Shown in pieces: positions 55,177-63,432 of a stretch of 64,000 bases of DNA; position 1 is the first letter of the stretch; every line of letters begins with the position of its first letter. Position numbers and translations under genes: made by a program. The stretch lies in NCBI RefSeq assembly GCF_001761365.1, contig NZ_CP017477.1:2594001-2658000 (forward strand), read 5' to 3'. Under the pieces are notes generated by a model. It was not told where the DNA came from. It did not search any database and saw nothing but the letters and a program-made list of their open reading frames with translations. This DNA is from Polaribacter vadi. GTDB taxonomy: Bacteria; Bacteroidota; Bacteroidia; Flavobacteriales; Flavobacteriaceae.

Positions 55177-57474
55177 TTATAACTCCAATTTCTTGCTGAT
55201 AATAATAGCATCATTCGTTACAAAAGGCATTGGCATCATTTCTTCTGATCTTGCGTTTATCGAAAAATTTGGATTTGTTAATAAATCATAAGAAACTTCA
55301 TTTAAGATAAAATCTAATTTTTCGTCTTTGTTTACCATAAAGGATAGTGTAACATCTTCATCAGCATTTCCTAAAGTATAGACCAAGAAAGTTCCTGTTT
55401 TGGTGCTGTAATTTTTGCCTTTTAAAACCAAAGCATCATTTACTTTAAATTGTTTAAGCGTTATTTTATTTTTAGTAATAAACTCTAATTTATTTACTTT
55501 TCTATTGGGAGTTACAACAAGCTCTAAAAAACGATTTTCGCCAATAATAGTATCTAAATCAACACTAATATCTGAAGATGGAATGTTTTTAAAATCAGTT
55601 TTTTTATGATACGTAAAACGTGTATTGTATTTACTTTTTGTTTCTGCATTTGCAATACTTCCCTTTATAGAGGTATCATCAAAAATTTGTTTTGTGTATG
55701 TATCTAAAGTGGTATTATAGGTGCCAAAATAAGCTGTTTTATCATCTGAATTTTGAATGTAAACAATACTATTTGGTTTTTTGTTATCAACAGAGAAACC
55801 ACTTGTGTAGCTTGCATAACCGAGGAAAATAATAGCAAAAACACCCGTTAACTTTAATAACCATGTTGTTTTTTTCTGATAAAATACAGGAATCATCAAT
55901 CCAAAAATTAAAGCGATTAAAACACCACTAATTACTAGGTTTTTAAGTCCTAAACCAACAGGGAACATTTGTATTAAAGGAGCAAAAATATAAATAGTTG
56001 GTATAAATAATAGGGTTGATAAAATTCGTTTAGAACGATGTTCTAAATTCATAAAAACGCCAATTGCAAAGATTAATAACGCTGTAAAAACAGGAATTAT
56101 TAAAAAACCAGCACCTTTAAAATCTTCCAAAATTAAAAAGTTGATGAGTAACCAAACGAAAATTGGTGCAACTATTAAATCTATAATTTTTTCTTGTTTT
56201 CTAAAATAGCTGTAGGTTTTTAAAAGAATCCAAAGATTTAAGAAAACAAAGGCGATAATATATACATGACCATTATAAGTAAAACCATGCAACATGTCTT
56301 GATATTGTGGATGAATTATTTCTAATAATTTCCAACCATAAAAAGAAATTGCACCACATAAAATGATTGAAACTAAAAACGGAATAAATCCTTTTAAAAC
56401 ACCTTTTATAGTAATTTTATTTAGTGAAATACCAAAAAAAAGTAACATTAGAAAAATAATTCCAGCAGTAATTAGCATTGGTGTAACATAAGAAAATGGG
56501 TACGTTAACATTTTTATAAATGGAAAATTAACGTAGACATAATCAACATCAGAGTTTAAATTTGTTAAATCAGAATTTGCAAAATAATTAAGCGAAGTCG
56601 TTAAATAATCTGCCTGATGTAACAAGGTTTCTCTATCTAAACGTTCGTAAGAATCTTGTGCTGTATGATAATCGAAATGATCATCAATAAAAGCAAAATT
56701 AAAACCGTTAATGTTGGCATCTTGTCTAAAAACGGTTAAATCTGTGTCATTTGGCAAGCGTTTATAAATGCTATACATTAAAGAATTTGCCACAGGAAAA
56801 TTGGGTTTTGCAGCTAAAAATTCTGATAATAATTTACTGTTTTTTCCATTGGTTTCCATCAACATATAACTTGGGCCTCCACTTCCTCTAGCTTCAAAAT
56901 TTAAAACCAAACCAATGTCTTTTGTCCAAGAATGTTCATCCACAAAAGCTTGTGCACCAAGTAAACCTAATTCTTCAGCATCAGAAATAAGAATAATGAT
57001 ATCATTTTTTGGAGTTTCGTTTTTCGCTAAATACGCTCTTATTCCTTCTAAAATTGTTACAACTCCAGAGCCAGCATCACTTGCACCCACAGAAGAATGT
57101 GGGTTTGAATCATAATGTGTAAGCAGCAATAAAGCTTTACTATTTTCAGAACCTTTAATTCTTGCTAAAATATTTTCGGCTGTAGTTCCAGCAATCCATT
57201 TTTTATTGATGGCAGTTTGTGTCTGAATTTCAGTTTCTAATCCCATTTTTTGCAATTCTGCAACAATGTAATCTTGTACTTTTTTATGGTTTTCAGAACC
57301 TACAAAATGTGCTTTTTCGCTAATATTTTTTAAATGAAATAATGCATTATCTAAAGAGAAATCTGTTTTTAAAGTTGATTTTTCTTTCGGTAAAGCAGGT
57401 TTTAAATCAGAAAAACTCCAAGAAATAACGCCCAAAATAATCAGGACAGATAAGATAAAAGATACTCTTTTCAT
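55177..57474 (-). CDS. Membrane-bound M28 family metallopeptidase
   Basis: A 765-residue protein. An N-terminal signal/anchor (about 5-25) leads to an M28 zinc aminopeptidase domain (about 45-300): LLLTHYDSNPHSSVGASDAGSGVVTILE (His and bridging Asp), LISDAEELGLLGAQ (Glu-Glu) and FIDDHFDYHTAQDSYERLD (final His). Eight or nine membrane helices follow (about 325-565), then a soluble C-terminal domain. This resembles ER/vacuolar Fxna-like M28 proteins of Bacteroidota. It trims peptides outside the membrane. Two direct repeats precede it at 57487 and 57516. Confidence 0.9.
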   Translation of the reverse strand: MKRVSFILSVLIILGVISWSFSDLKPALPKEKSTLKTDFSLDNALFHLKNISEKAHFVGSENHKKVQDYIVAELQKMGLETEIQTQTAINKKWIAGTTAENILARIKGSENSKALLLLTHYDSNPHSSVGASDAGSGVVTILEGIRAYLAKNETPKNDIIILISDAEELGLLGAQAFVDEHSWTKDIGLVLNFEARGSGGPSYMLMETNGKNSKLLSEFLAAKPNFPVANSLMYSIYKRLPNDTDLTVFRQDANINGFNFAFIDDHFDYHTAQDSYERLDRETLLHQADYLTTSLNYFANSDLTNLNSDVDYVYVNFPFIKMLTYPFSYVTPMLITAGIIFLMLLFFGISLNKITIKGVLKGFIPFLVSIILCGAISFYGWKLLEIIHPQYQDMLHGFTYNGHVYIIAFVFLNLWILLKTYSYFRKQEKIIDLIVAPIFVWLLINFLILEDFKGAGFLIIPVFTALLIFAIGVFMNLEHRSKRILSTLLFIPTIYIFAPLIQMFPVGLGLKNLVISGVLIALIFGLMIPVFYQKKTTWLLKLTGVFAIIFLGYASYTSGFSVDNKKPNSIVYIQNSDDKTAYFGTYNTTLDTYTKQIFDDTSIKGSIANAETKSKYNTRFTYHKKTDFKNIPSSDISVDLDTIIGENRFLELVVTPNRKVNKLEFITKNKITLKQFKVNDALVLKGKNYSTKTGTFLVYTLGNADEDVTLSFMVNKDEKLDFILNEVSYDLLTNPNFSINARSEEMMPMPFVTNDAIIISKKLEL

Positions 57475-57486
57475 TTGGGTTTTAAG

Positions 57487-57529
57487 TTTTTATAAATGTA
57501 CTAAATAAAAAAAACTTTTTATAAATGTA
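57487..57529. repeat. Pair of direct repeats upstream of the M28 gene
   Basis: TTTTTATAAATGTA occurs at 57487-57500 and again at 57516-57529, 29 bases apart. On the minus strand each reads TACATTTA, one base from a -7 box. They may be tandem promoters or an operator between the divergent M28 and CBS genes. Confidence 0.45.
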
Positions 57530-57579
57530 AAACGAATGATAAAATTCTGTAAATTTAAGTCAATTTAAAATCAACTATT

Positions 57580-58047
57580 ATGGGTATAAAGAGCTTTCAA
57601 GGAAAACGAGATTCATCACAAGAAAAAACGGTGGAACAAATTTTAGTCTCAGATTATATGACTAAGAAATTGATCACTTTTAAACCAGATGATTCTTTAG
57701 ATCATGTTATAAACTTGTTGATAAAGCATAAAATTTCTGGTGGGCCTGTTGTAAATGACAAAAATGAATTGATTGGTATTATTTCTGAAACGGATTGTAT
57801 TAAACATATTTCTGAAAGAAAATATTACAATATGCCTGCTGATATGAACAATACTGTTGGCAAATACATGGTTACAGATGTAGATACAATTGATAAAGAT
57901 ATGAATATTTTTGATGCTGCTTTTAAATTTATTTCATCACATAGAAGAAGATTTCCTGTAATTGAAAATGGAAAATTAATTGGACAATTAAGCCAAAAAG
58001 ATGTCTTAAAAGCTGCTATTAAAGTGAAAGGAAATACTTGGAAATAA
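57580..58047 (+). CDS. Two-CBS-domain protein
   Basis: A 155-residue soluble protein with two CBS domains (about 25-80 and 90-150): VSDYMTKKLITFKPDDSLDHVINLLIKHKISGGPVVNDKNELIGIISETD and VGKYMVTDVDTIDKDMNIFDAAFKFISSHRRRFPVIENGKLIGQLSQKD. A stand-alone Bateman pair that probably senses an adenine nucleotide. The short N-terminus (GIKSFQGKRDSSQEKTVE) is charged. It is a single gene; partner unknown. Confidence 0.9.
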   Translation: MGIKSFQGKRDSSQEKTVEQILVSDYMTKKLITFKPDDSLDHVINLLIKHKISGGPVVNDKNELIGIISETDCIKHISERKYYNMPADMNNTVGKYMVTDVDTIDKDMNIFDAAFKFISSHRRRFPVIENGKLIGQLSQKDVLKAAIKVKGNTWK

Positions 58048-58084
58048 GAATTGGAATAACGAAGGTTGCTTGGATTTTAAAGTA

Positions 58085-58438
58085 TTATTTTTCTTTTCTA
58101 ATTAGTAAGAACATTTCATTTTCTAGGGCTAAATATCCTTCATTATAAACATAAAAATAAGTGTTTCCAGTTTTTGTAGTATAGATAGATGTAAAAAACT
58201 GAAAGTCGAAACCTTTATCATATAATTTGGTTCTGCTTACTTTAGTTTTACCAGAAATATTTAATTCAGATAAAATTTTATAATTTTTTCGAAGTCGGTT
58301 ATTAATATTTCTGATGAGATTTTTACTGTCTTTATTTACACGATTGTTATAAGAATTTCTACAATAATCTGAACAAAACTTCTTATCTACTCTACCTTTT
58401 ACAGTTTCTTCGCATTCTAAACATTTTCTATTTTCCAT
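58085..58438 (-). CDS. Small zinc-ribbon protein
   Basis: From the ATG at 58438 this is 117 residues. The N-terminus holds a Cys4 zinc ribbon: CLECEETVKGRVDKKFCSDYC (Cys at about 6, 9, 22, 26), followed by RNSYNNRVNKDSKNLIRNINNRLRKN, a basic helix. The rest (about 55-117) is alpha/beta. I recall this type from Flavobacteriaceae without a known role. It may bind nucleic acid (inference). It is divergent from ssb. Confidence 0.75.
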   Translation of the reverse strand: MENRKCLECEETVKGRVDKKFCSDYCRNSYNNRVNKDSKNLIRNINNRLRKNYKILSELNISGKTKVSRTKLYDKGFDFQFFTSIYTTKTGNTYFYVYNEGYLALENEMFLLIRKEK

Positions 58439-58616
58439 ACTCAAATATACAATTATTTATCCAATTACAAACGACTACAAATAATTACAACCGAAAGTAA
58501 TTGTTTTGTAACCGAATAAAAGTGGAGTAGTGTCGCAAATTTGCAGTGTTGAAAATCATCAACAAAAACAAATTATAAACTTGCATTTAAAATAAAAGTG
58601 CACAAAAACTTATCTT

Positions 58617-58952
58617 ATGAATACGTTAAGAAACAAAGTACAGTTAATTGGTAGATTAGGTCAAGAGCCAGAAATTATTACCTTTAATGATGGTAACAAA
58701 ATGGCAAAATTTTCGATGGCTACAGATGATAGTTATAAAGACAATCAAGGAAACAAAATAGAGCGTGCATATTGGCACAATATTGTAATTAAAGGAGGTT
58801 TGGTTAAAGTGGTAGAAGAGTATGTAAAAAAAGGGCAGGAAATTGCTGTAGAAGGCAAATTAACCAACAGATCTTATGATACTAAAGAAGGCGAAAAAAG
58901 ATATGTTACTGAAATTTTAGTGAACGAATTGTTGTTAATGGGAGGAAAGTAA
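58617..58952 (+). CDS. ssb: Single-stranded DNA-binding protein (short)
   Basis: A 111-residue OB-fold SSB: MNTLRNKVQLIGRLGQEPEI, AKFSMATDDSY, YWHNIVIKGGLVKVVEEYVKKGQEIAVEGKL and YVTEILVNELLLMG. It lacks the long acidic tail of the main SSB, so it is probably a second SSB. The terminator at 58977 follows. Confidence 0.92.
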   Translation: MNTLRNKVQLIGRLGQEPEIITFNDGNKMAKFSMATDDSYKDNQGNKIERAYWHNIVIKGGLVKVVEEYVKKGQEIAVEGKLTNRSYDTKEGEKRYVTEILVNELLLMGGK

Positions 58953-58976
58953 TATTTTTAAAAGTTGATATAACCT

Positions 58977-59008
58977 AGCCTATTCCTTTTGGAATAGGCT
59001 TTTTTTTG
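58977..59008 (+). terminator. Terminator after ssb
   Basis: Arms AGCCTATTCC / GGAATAGGCT with TTTT loop and an eight-T tract. Confidence 0.95.
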
Positions 59009-59098
59009 GAGAAAAAGTAAAAAATCAATTTATAATAACATTTTAAAAAATAATATCATTTTTTTGTAACTTACAACATCAATTCTAAAATACATAAG

Positions 59099-59560
59099 AT
59101 GCCAAATTATACACTAAATATTAATGGAAAAGATCGTGCTGTTTCTGCTGATGAAGACACACCTTTGTTGTGGGTTTTAAGAGACGAACTAAATTTAGTG
59201 GGTACAAAATTTGGTTGTGGTATTGCACAATGTGGCGCTTGTACAGTACATATAGATGGCATTGCAACAAGAAGTTGCCAAATGCAAGTTTCTATTTTAG
59301 ACGATGTAAAAATAACAACGATTGAAGGGTTGTCTGAAGATGGAAAACATCCTGTTCAAGAAGCTTGGAAAGAAATTGATGTACCACAATGTGGGTATTG
59401 TCAAGCAGGGCAAATTATGACAGCTTCTGCCTTTTTAGCTGAAAATAAAAACCCATCTGAAGAAGAAATAAGACAAGCAATGCATGGCAATATTTGCAGA
59501 TGTGCTTCTTATAATAGAATTGAAAAAGCTGTAAAAGTGGCTGCAGAAAAAATGTCTTAA
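59099..59560 (+). CDS. (2Fe-2S) subunit of a molybdenum hydroxylase
   Basis: A 153-residue protein with a ferredoxin [2Fe-2S] domain (CGIAQCGACTVHIDG, then CQ) and a helical second [2Fe-2S] domain (CGYCQAGQ ... NICRCASYNRI). This is the small subunit of the xanthine oxidase family, IorA/CoxS type. It passes electrons from the molybdopterin subunit. It is the first of a two-gene set. Confidence 0.93.
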   Translation: MPNYTLNINGKDRAVSADEDTPLLWVLRDELNLVGTKFGCGIAQCGACTVHIDGIATRSCQMQVSILDDVKITTIEGLSEDGKHPVQEAWKEIDVPQCGYCQAGQIMTASAFLAENKNPSEEEIRQAMHGNICRCASYNRIEKAVKVAAEKMS

Positions 59561-59643
59561 CATAAAAATTGTTTCTCTTAATTTTATCTAGAGAAAACCT
59601 CAAATTGTTTTTCCTGTAAAATAGGAACTTAAATTACACAAAA

Positions 59644-61794
59644 ATGAAATCTCAACTTAATACAAATTTTAGTAGAAGAAACTTTTTAAAAACGTCGGTT
59701 TTAGCAGGTGGAGGAATGTTGATTGGTTTTAACTTCTTAACAGCATGTAAAAAAGAAGTAGCAATGCCAGTAGATGTTGCAAGTCTAAACTTCAACGATT
59801 TTAATGCATTTATAAAAATTTCTGATGAAGGTTATGTAACAATTTTTTCTCCAAATCCAGAAATTGGGCAAGGAGTAAAAACTGCAATGCCAATGATTAT
59901 TGCAGAAGAATTAGATGCAGATTGGAGCAAAGTAACAGTAGCTCAAGGTGCTTTAGATACTAAAAATTTCACAAGGCAAGTTGCAGGAGGAAGTCAATCT
60001 ATAAGAAGTAGTTGGGATGCATTAAGGCAAACAGGAGCAACTGCAAAACAAATGTTAGTAAATGCTGCAGCTGCAAAATGGAATGTAGATGCATCAACAT
60101 TAAAAACATCAAAAGGAATTATAACCAATGCAAATGGAGACCAATTAGGTTATGGAGAAGTTGTAAAAGAAGCTGCTTTATTGGAAGTTCCTGAAAATGT
60201 AAAACTAAAGGAAATTGAAGATTTTACAATTATTGGTAAAGATGCTATAAATGTAGATATTGATGAAATCATCACAGGAAAACCTTTATTTGGTTTAGAT
60301 TATAAAGCTGAAGGAATGGCTATAGCAGTTGTTTTAAGACCACCAGCTTTTGGTCAAAAATTAGTAGATTTTGATGCTACCAAAGCAAAAGCTGTAAATG
60401 GAGTTTCAGAGGTGATAAAATTTGGTGATAAAATTGCTGTTTTAGCAACATCAACTTGGGCAGCAATGAAAGGTAAAAAAGCCTTAACTGCAAATTATAA
60501 AGATGATCATCCAGAAAGTACAGAAAATCACGATAAAATTTTAACGGATATTTTAGATGGTAAAAAGTTTGAGACTAGACGTGAAGATGGAAATATAAAA
60601 CAAGCTTTTGCAACTGCAGACAAAGTGATTGAAAGAACTTATCATTCACCTTTTTTGCCTCATAATTGTTTAGAACCAATGAATTTTTATGCGGATGTTA
60701 CAGCAGATAAAGTTCATTTAGTTGGGCCAATTCAAACGCCACAATGGACTGTAAGTAGAGTTGCTCAATTGTTAGAAAGAGAACCAGAAACAATTCATTG
60801 CGAAATGACAAGAATGGGTGGAGGTTTTGGAAGACGTTTGTATGGAGATTTTGCTTTAGAAGCTGCAGAAATTTCAAGCTTAGCGAAAAAACCAATAAAA
60901 GTTGTTTTTACTAGAGAAGATGACATGACTGCAGGAACTTACAGACCAGCAATAAAATATAGAATAAAAGCATCTTTAAAAGATGGAAAAGTTACAGGAT
61001 ATTATTTAAAAGAAGCTGGCATTAATGGAAATATGTATGGCGCAATTGCTAACTTTTTTCCTGCAGGTTGTATTCCAAATTTTAAAGTAGACACTGCAAA
61101 TTATAACAGTAATATTACAACTGGTGCTTGGAGAGCTCCTTACACCAACTTTTTAGCTTTTGCAGAGCAATCATTTTTTGATGAATTAGCCACTGAATTA
61201 AATATTGACGCGATTCAATTACGTTTAGATTTATTACAAAACGTAAAAAGTTCAACCGATGATAAAATAGAATATTCTGGTCAAAGAATGGAAGACACTA
61301 TTAAATTGGTGAGAGAAAAAGGAAATTGGGGCAACACACAAGAAGGAGTTTTTCAAGGATTTTCAGCTTATTACTCTCATAACACTCATGTTGCAGAAAT
61401 TGCAGATATTGTTTTAAAAGACGGTTTTCCTGTCGTTAAAAAAGTAACAGTTGCTGTAGATTGTGGAATTTTGGTAAATCCAACAGGTGCTAGAAATCAA
61501 GTTGAAGGTGGTGTTTTAGATGGAATTGGACATGCAATGTATGCAGATTTTTCTTTTAAAGATGGTAAGCCAGCTCACAAAAATTTCGATACGTATAGAC
61601 TTATTAGAATGCAAGAAACACCAAAAGTTGAGGTTTATTTTATAGAAAATAATTTATCGCCAACAGGTTTAGGAGAACCAGGTTTACCTCCTGCAGGTGG
61701 TGCAGTTGCGAATGCAATTAACGTAGCTTTAAATAAGCGTTTATATAGCCAACCATTTTTAAATGAGTTAAAAAAGAGCTCGGTTTTAGGTTAA
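59644..61794 (+). CDS. Molybdopterin-binding subunit, isoquinoline 1-oxidoreductase-like
   Basis: A 716-residue protein with a Tat-type signal (SRRNFLKTSVLAGGGMLIG, 10-28). It has aldehyde/xanthine oxidase molybdopterin-binding blocks: EIGQGVKTAMPMIIAEEL, MTRMGGGFGRRLYGDFA, GAWRAPYTNF and the catalytic Glu in TGLGEPGLPPAGGAVANAI. The Tat signal and the absence of an FAD subunit fit the IorB group, which hydroxylates N-heterocycles or aldehydes in the periplasm. The substrate is unknown. No cytochrome acceptor gene is next to it. The 234 bases after it hold nothing I can identify. Confidence 0.92.
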   Translation: MKSQLNTNFSRRNFLKTSVLAGGGMLIGFNFLTACKKEVAMPVDVASLNFNDFNAFIKISDEGYVTIFSPNPEIGQGVKTAMPMIIAEELDADWSKVTVAQGALDTKNFTRQVAGGSQSIRSSWDALRQTGATAKQMLVNAAAAKWNVDASTLKTSKGIITNANGDQLGYGEVVKEAALLEVPENVKLKEIEDFTIIGKDAINVDIDEIITGKPLFGLDYKAEGMAIAVVLRPPAFGQKLVDFDATKAKAVNGVSEVIKFGDKIAVLATSTWAAMKGKKALTANYKDDHPESTENHDKILTDILDGKKFETRREDGNIKQAFATADKVIERTYHSPFLPHNCLEPMNFYADVTADKVHLVGPIQTPQWTVSRVAQLLEREPETIHCEMTRMGGGFGRRLYGDFALEAAEISSLAKKPIKVVFTREDDMTAGTYRPAIKYRIKASLKDGKVTGYYLKEAGINGNMYGAIANFFPAGCIPNFKVDTANYNSNITTGAWRAPYTNFLAFAEQSFFDELATELNIDAIQLRLDLLQNVKSSTDDKIEYSGQRMEDTIKLVREKGNWGNTQEGVFQGFSAYYSHNTHVAEIADIVLKDGFPVVKKVTVAVDCGILVNPTGARNQVEGGVLDGIGHAMYADFSFKDGKPAHKNFDTYRLIRMQETPKVEVYFIENNLSPTGLGEPGLPPAGGAVANAINVALNKRLYSQPFLNELKKSSVLG

Positions 61795-62028
61795 AATAAA
61801 AAATTTGCCAAAATAATTTTATCTTGACAAATTTAACGCTGATAAATTTTGGGGAACAATTTTTTGTGTTTCTGTTAGAGAGTTCAAAAATAGTATATTA
61901 TACAAGTTGTTTTTAGCTTTTTTCGATAAGTAGGTCTACTTACTCTTTAAATTATCTATACTAGAAGTTGGTATGTTCTATACTGATCTTGTTTTTTAAT
62001 AGTAAAATGTTATTGATATCAAAAATCA

Positions 62029-62931
62029 TCAAAAATAAATTTCTTGAGCCAATCTAAAAGTATTTGCATGAGCATCTACAACAATATTTACATCTTTAGA
62101 ATAGCCACCACCCATAGAACACATTACAGGAATTTTTAAATTAAAACAAGTTTGTAAAACGAATCGATCTCGTTCTTTGCAACCTTCAATAGTTAAAGAA
62201 AGTTTTCCTAATTTATCAGTTTCTAAAACATCAACCCCACATAAATAATAAATGAAATCTGGTTTTTCTTGGTTGATGAGTTTTGGTAAAACTGTTTTTA
62301 AGATTGATAAATATGCATCATCTTTTGTTTCGTTCTCTAACGCAATATCTAAATCAGATTTTTCTTTTATAAAAGGATAATTGCCTTTTCCATGCATCGA
62401 AAATGTAAAAACTGTTTTATCATGTTGGAATATTTCTGCAGTTCCATTTCCTTGATGAACATCTAAATCTACAATGAGAATTTTAGTTGCTAAACCTTTA
62501 TTTTGCAAATATTTTGCACCAATTGCTTGGTCATTTAACATACAAAAAGCTTCACCTCTGTTCGAAAATGCATGATGTGTTCCACCAGCAATATTCATCG
62601 AAATTCCATTTTTTAAAGCAAATTCACTGGCTTTCATGGTGCCATCAGCAATAATCATTTCACGTTCTATTAAAACTTCAGATAATGGAAAACCTATTCT
62701 TCTAGCTGCTTTTTGATTTAAGGTAATATTTAACAAATCGAAGAAGTATTCTGAATCGTGAACCGTAAAAAAATGTTTGTTATTAGGAATTTCTGGCTCA
62801 AAAAAGTGCTCTTTATTGCAAGTTCCTTCGTAGATTAATTGTTCTGGAAGTAAATCATATTTTATCATCGGGAAACGATGTCCTTCTTTTAAAGGATGAT
62901 GATATATTGGGTGATGCGCAATTTTTAGCAT
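62029..62931 (-). CDS. Histone deacetylase-like (arginase-fold) deacetylase
   Basis: A 300-residue HDAC-family protein. Catalytic residues: His-His in AGGTHHAFSNRGEAF (119-120) and the metal site DLDVHQGNGT (Asp155, Asp157, His159), with a further Asp in YYLCGVDVLETDKLG. These bacterial members deacetylate small molecules (acetylpolyamine or acetoin-linked) or proteins. Single gene. A truncated copy of its 5' part lies upstream at 63251-63424. Confidence 0.92.
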   Translation of the reverse strand: MLKIAHHPIYHHPLKEGHRFPMIKYDLLPEQLIYEGTCNKEHFFEPEIPNNKHFFTVHDSEYFFDLLNITLNQKAARRIGFPLSEVLIEREMIIADGTMKASEFALKNGISMNIAGGTHHAFSNRGEAFCMLNDQAIGAKYLQNKGLATKILIVDLDVHQGNGTAEIFQHDKTVFTFSMHGKGNYPFIKEKSDLDIALENETKDDAYLSILKTVLPKLINQEKPDFIYYLCGVDVLETDKLGKLSLTIEGCKERDRFVLQTCFNLKIPVMCSMGGGYSKDVNIVVDAHANTFRLAQEIYF

Positions 62932-63008
62932 TGTAGACTCTTAATATTTAATTTCTACAAAATAAGAAAAAGGGCTTTGTGTTTAAAAGAATTAAAGTAA
63001 AAAAAAGA

Positions 63009-63034
63009 ATTGCTGTTGTAACTACAACAGCAAT
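63009..63034. repeat. 26-bp hairpin
   Basis: 12-bp arms ATTGCTGTTGTA / TACAACAGCAAT with a two-base loop. No T-tract after it on either strand, so not a standard terminator. Confidence 0.75.
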
Positions 63035-63083
63035 CCAGGATAAACTGGGGGAAACTATTTCTGTTGAGGGATTTTTAAGCGCA

Positions 63084-63117
63084 TACAAATATACTATGCA
63101 TGCATAGTATATTTGTA
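63084..63117. repeat. 34-bp perfect palindrome
   Basis: Half-site TACAAATATACTATGCA followed directly by its exact reverse complement, with no spacer. Long enough for cruciform extrusion or binding of a symmetric protein. Confidence 0.92.
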
Positions 63118-63250
63118 ATAAATTAGATAAACGGAATATTAAATTCTTTAAATAGAAGGTTTTATAGGTTGAAGATGTTTTTCTAAGGGAGTTTTTTTCA
63201 CATCTCATCCTTTTTTTAAGAACCTTTTCAGGTTTCACATAAGAATGTTT

Positions 63251-63424
63251 TCAATTAAGAATAGCTTTTATGCTGTCATCAGCATTTATCATTTCACGTT
63301 CAATTAAAACTTCAGATAATGGAATACCTGTTTTTCTAGTTTTTTTTTGATTTAAGGTAATATTTTGTAAATCGAAGAAGTATTCTGAATCGTAATAAAT
63401 TGGGTGATGCGCAATTTTTAGCAT
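63251..63424 (-). pseudogene. Decayed partial copy of the HDAC-like gene
   Basis: The minus strand reads a 57-codon frame that begins MLKIAHHPIY, identical to residues 1-10 of the deacetylase, then jumps to a segment matching residues 59-101 at 33 of 43 positions by my count (DSEYFFDL, ITLNQK and PLSEVLIEREM kept). It stops before the catalytic His pair. The deletion is in frame at the TAY/GATTC junction. It has no catalytic residues and is probably a remnant of tandem duplication, though the open frame leaves a small peptide possible. Confidence 0.8.
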
Positions 63425-63432
63425 TGAAAAAC

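Larger units (their letters stand above)
62932..63250. other. Intergenic region with two palindromes
   Basis: No convincing gene lies here. A 96-codon frame on the minus strand (62948-63238) has no family resemblance and runs across the palindromes. The region holds a 26-bp hairpin (63009-63034) and a 34-bp perfect palindrome (63084-63117). It separates the deacetylase gene from its decayed copy. Confidence 0.6.

Noticed and set aside
61795..62028. Possible small RNA or gene after the molybdenum hydroxylase
   Set aside because: I found no open frame, hairpin with T-tract or tRNA-like fold that I could support.
62948..63238. 96-codon minus-strand frame upstream of the deacetylase
   Set aside because: It crosses the hairpin and the 34-bp palindrome, has unusual composition, no family resemblance and no -7 box or ribosome-binding site I can see.
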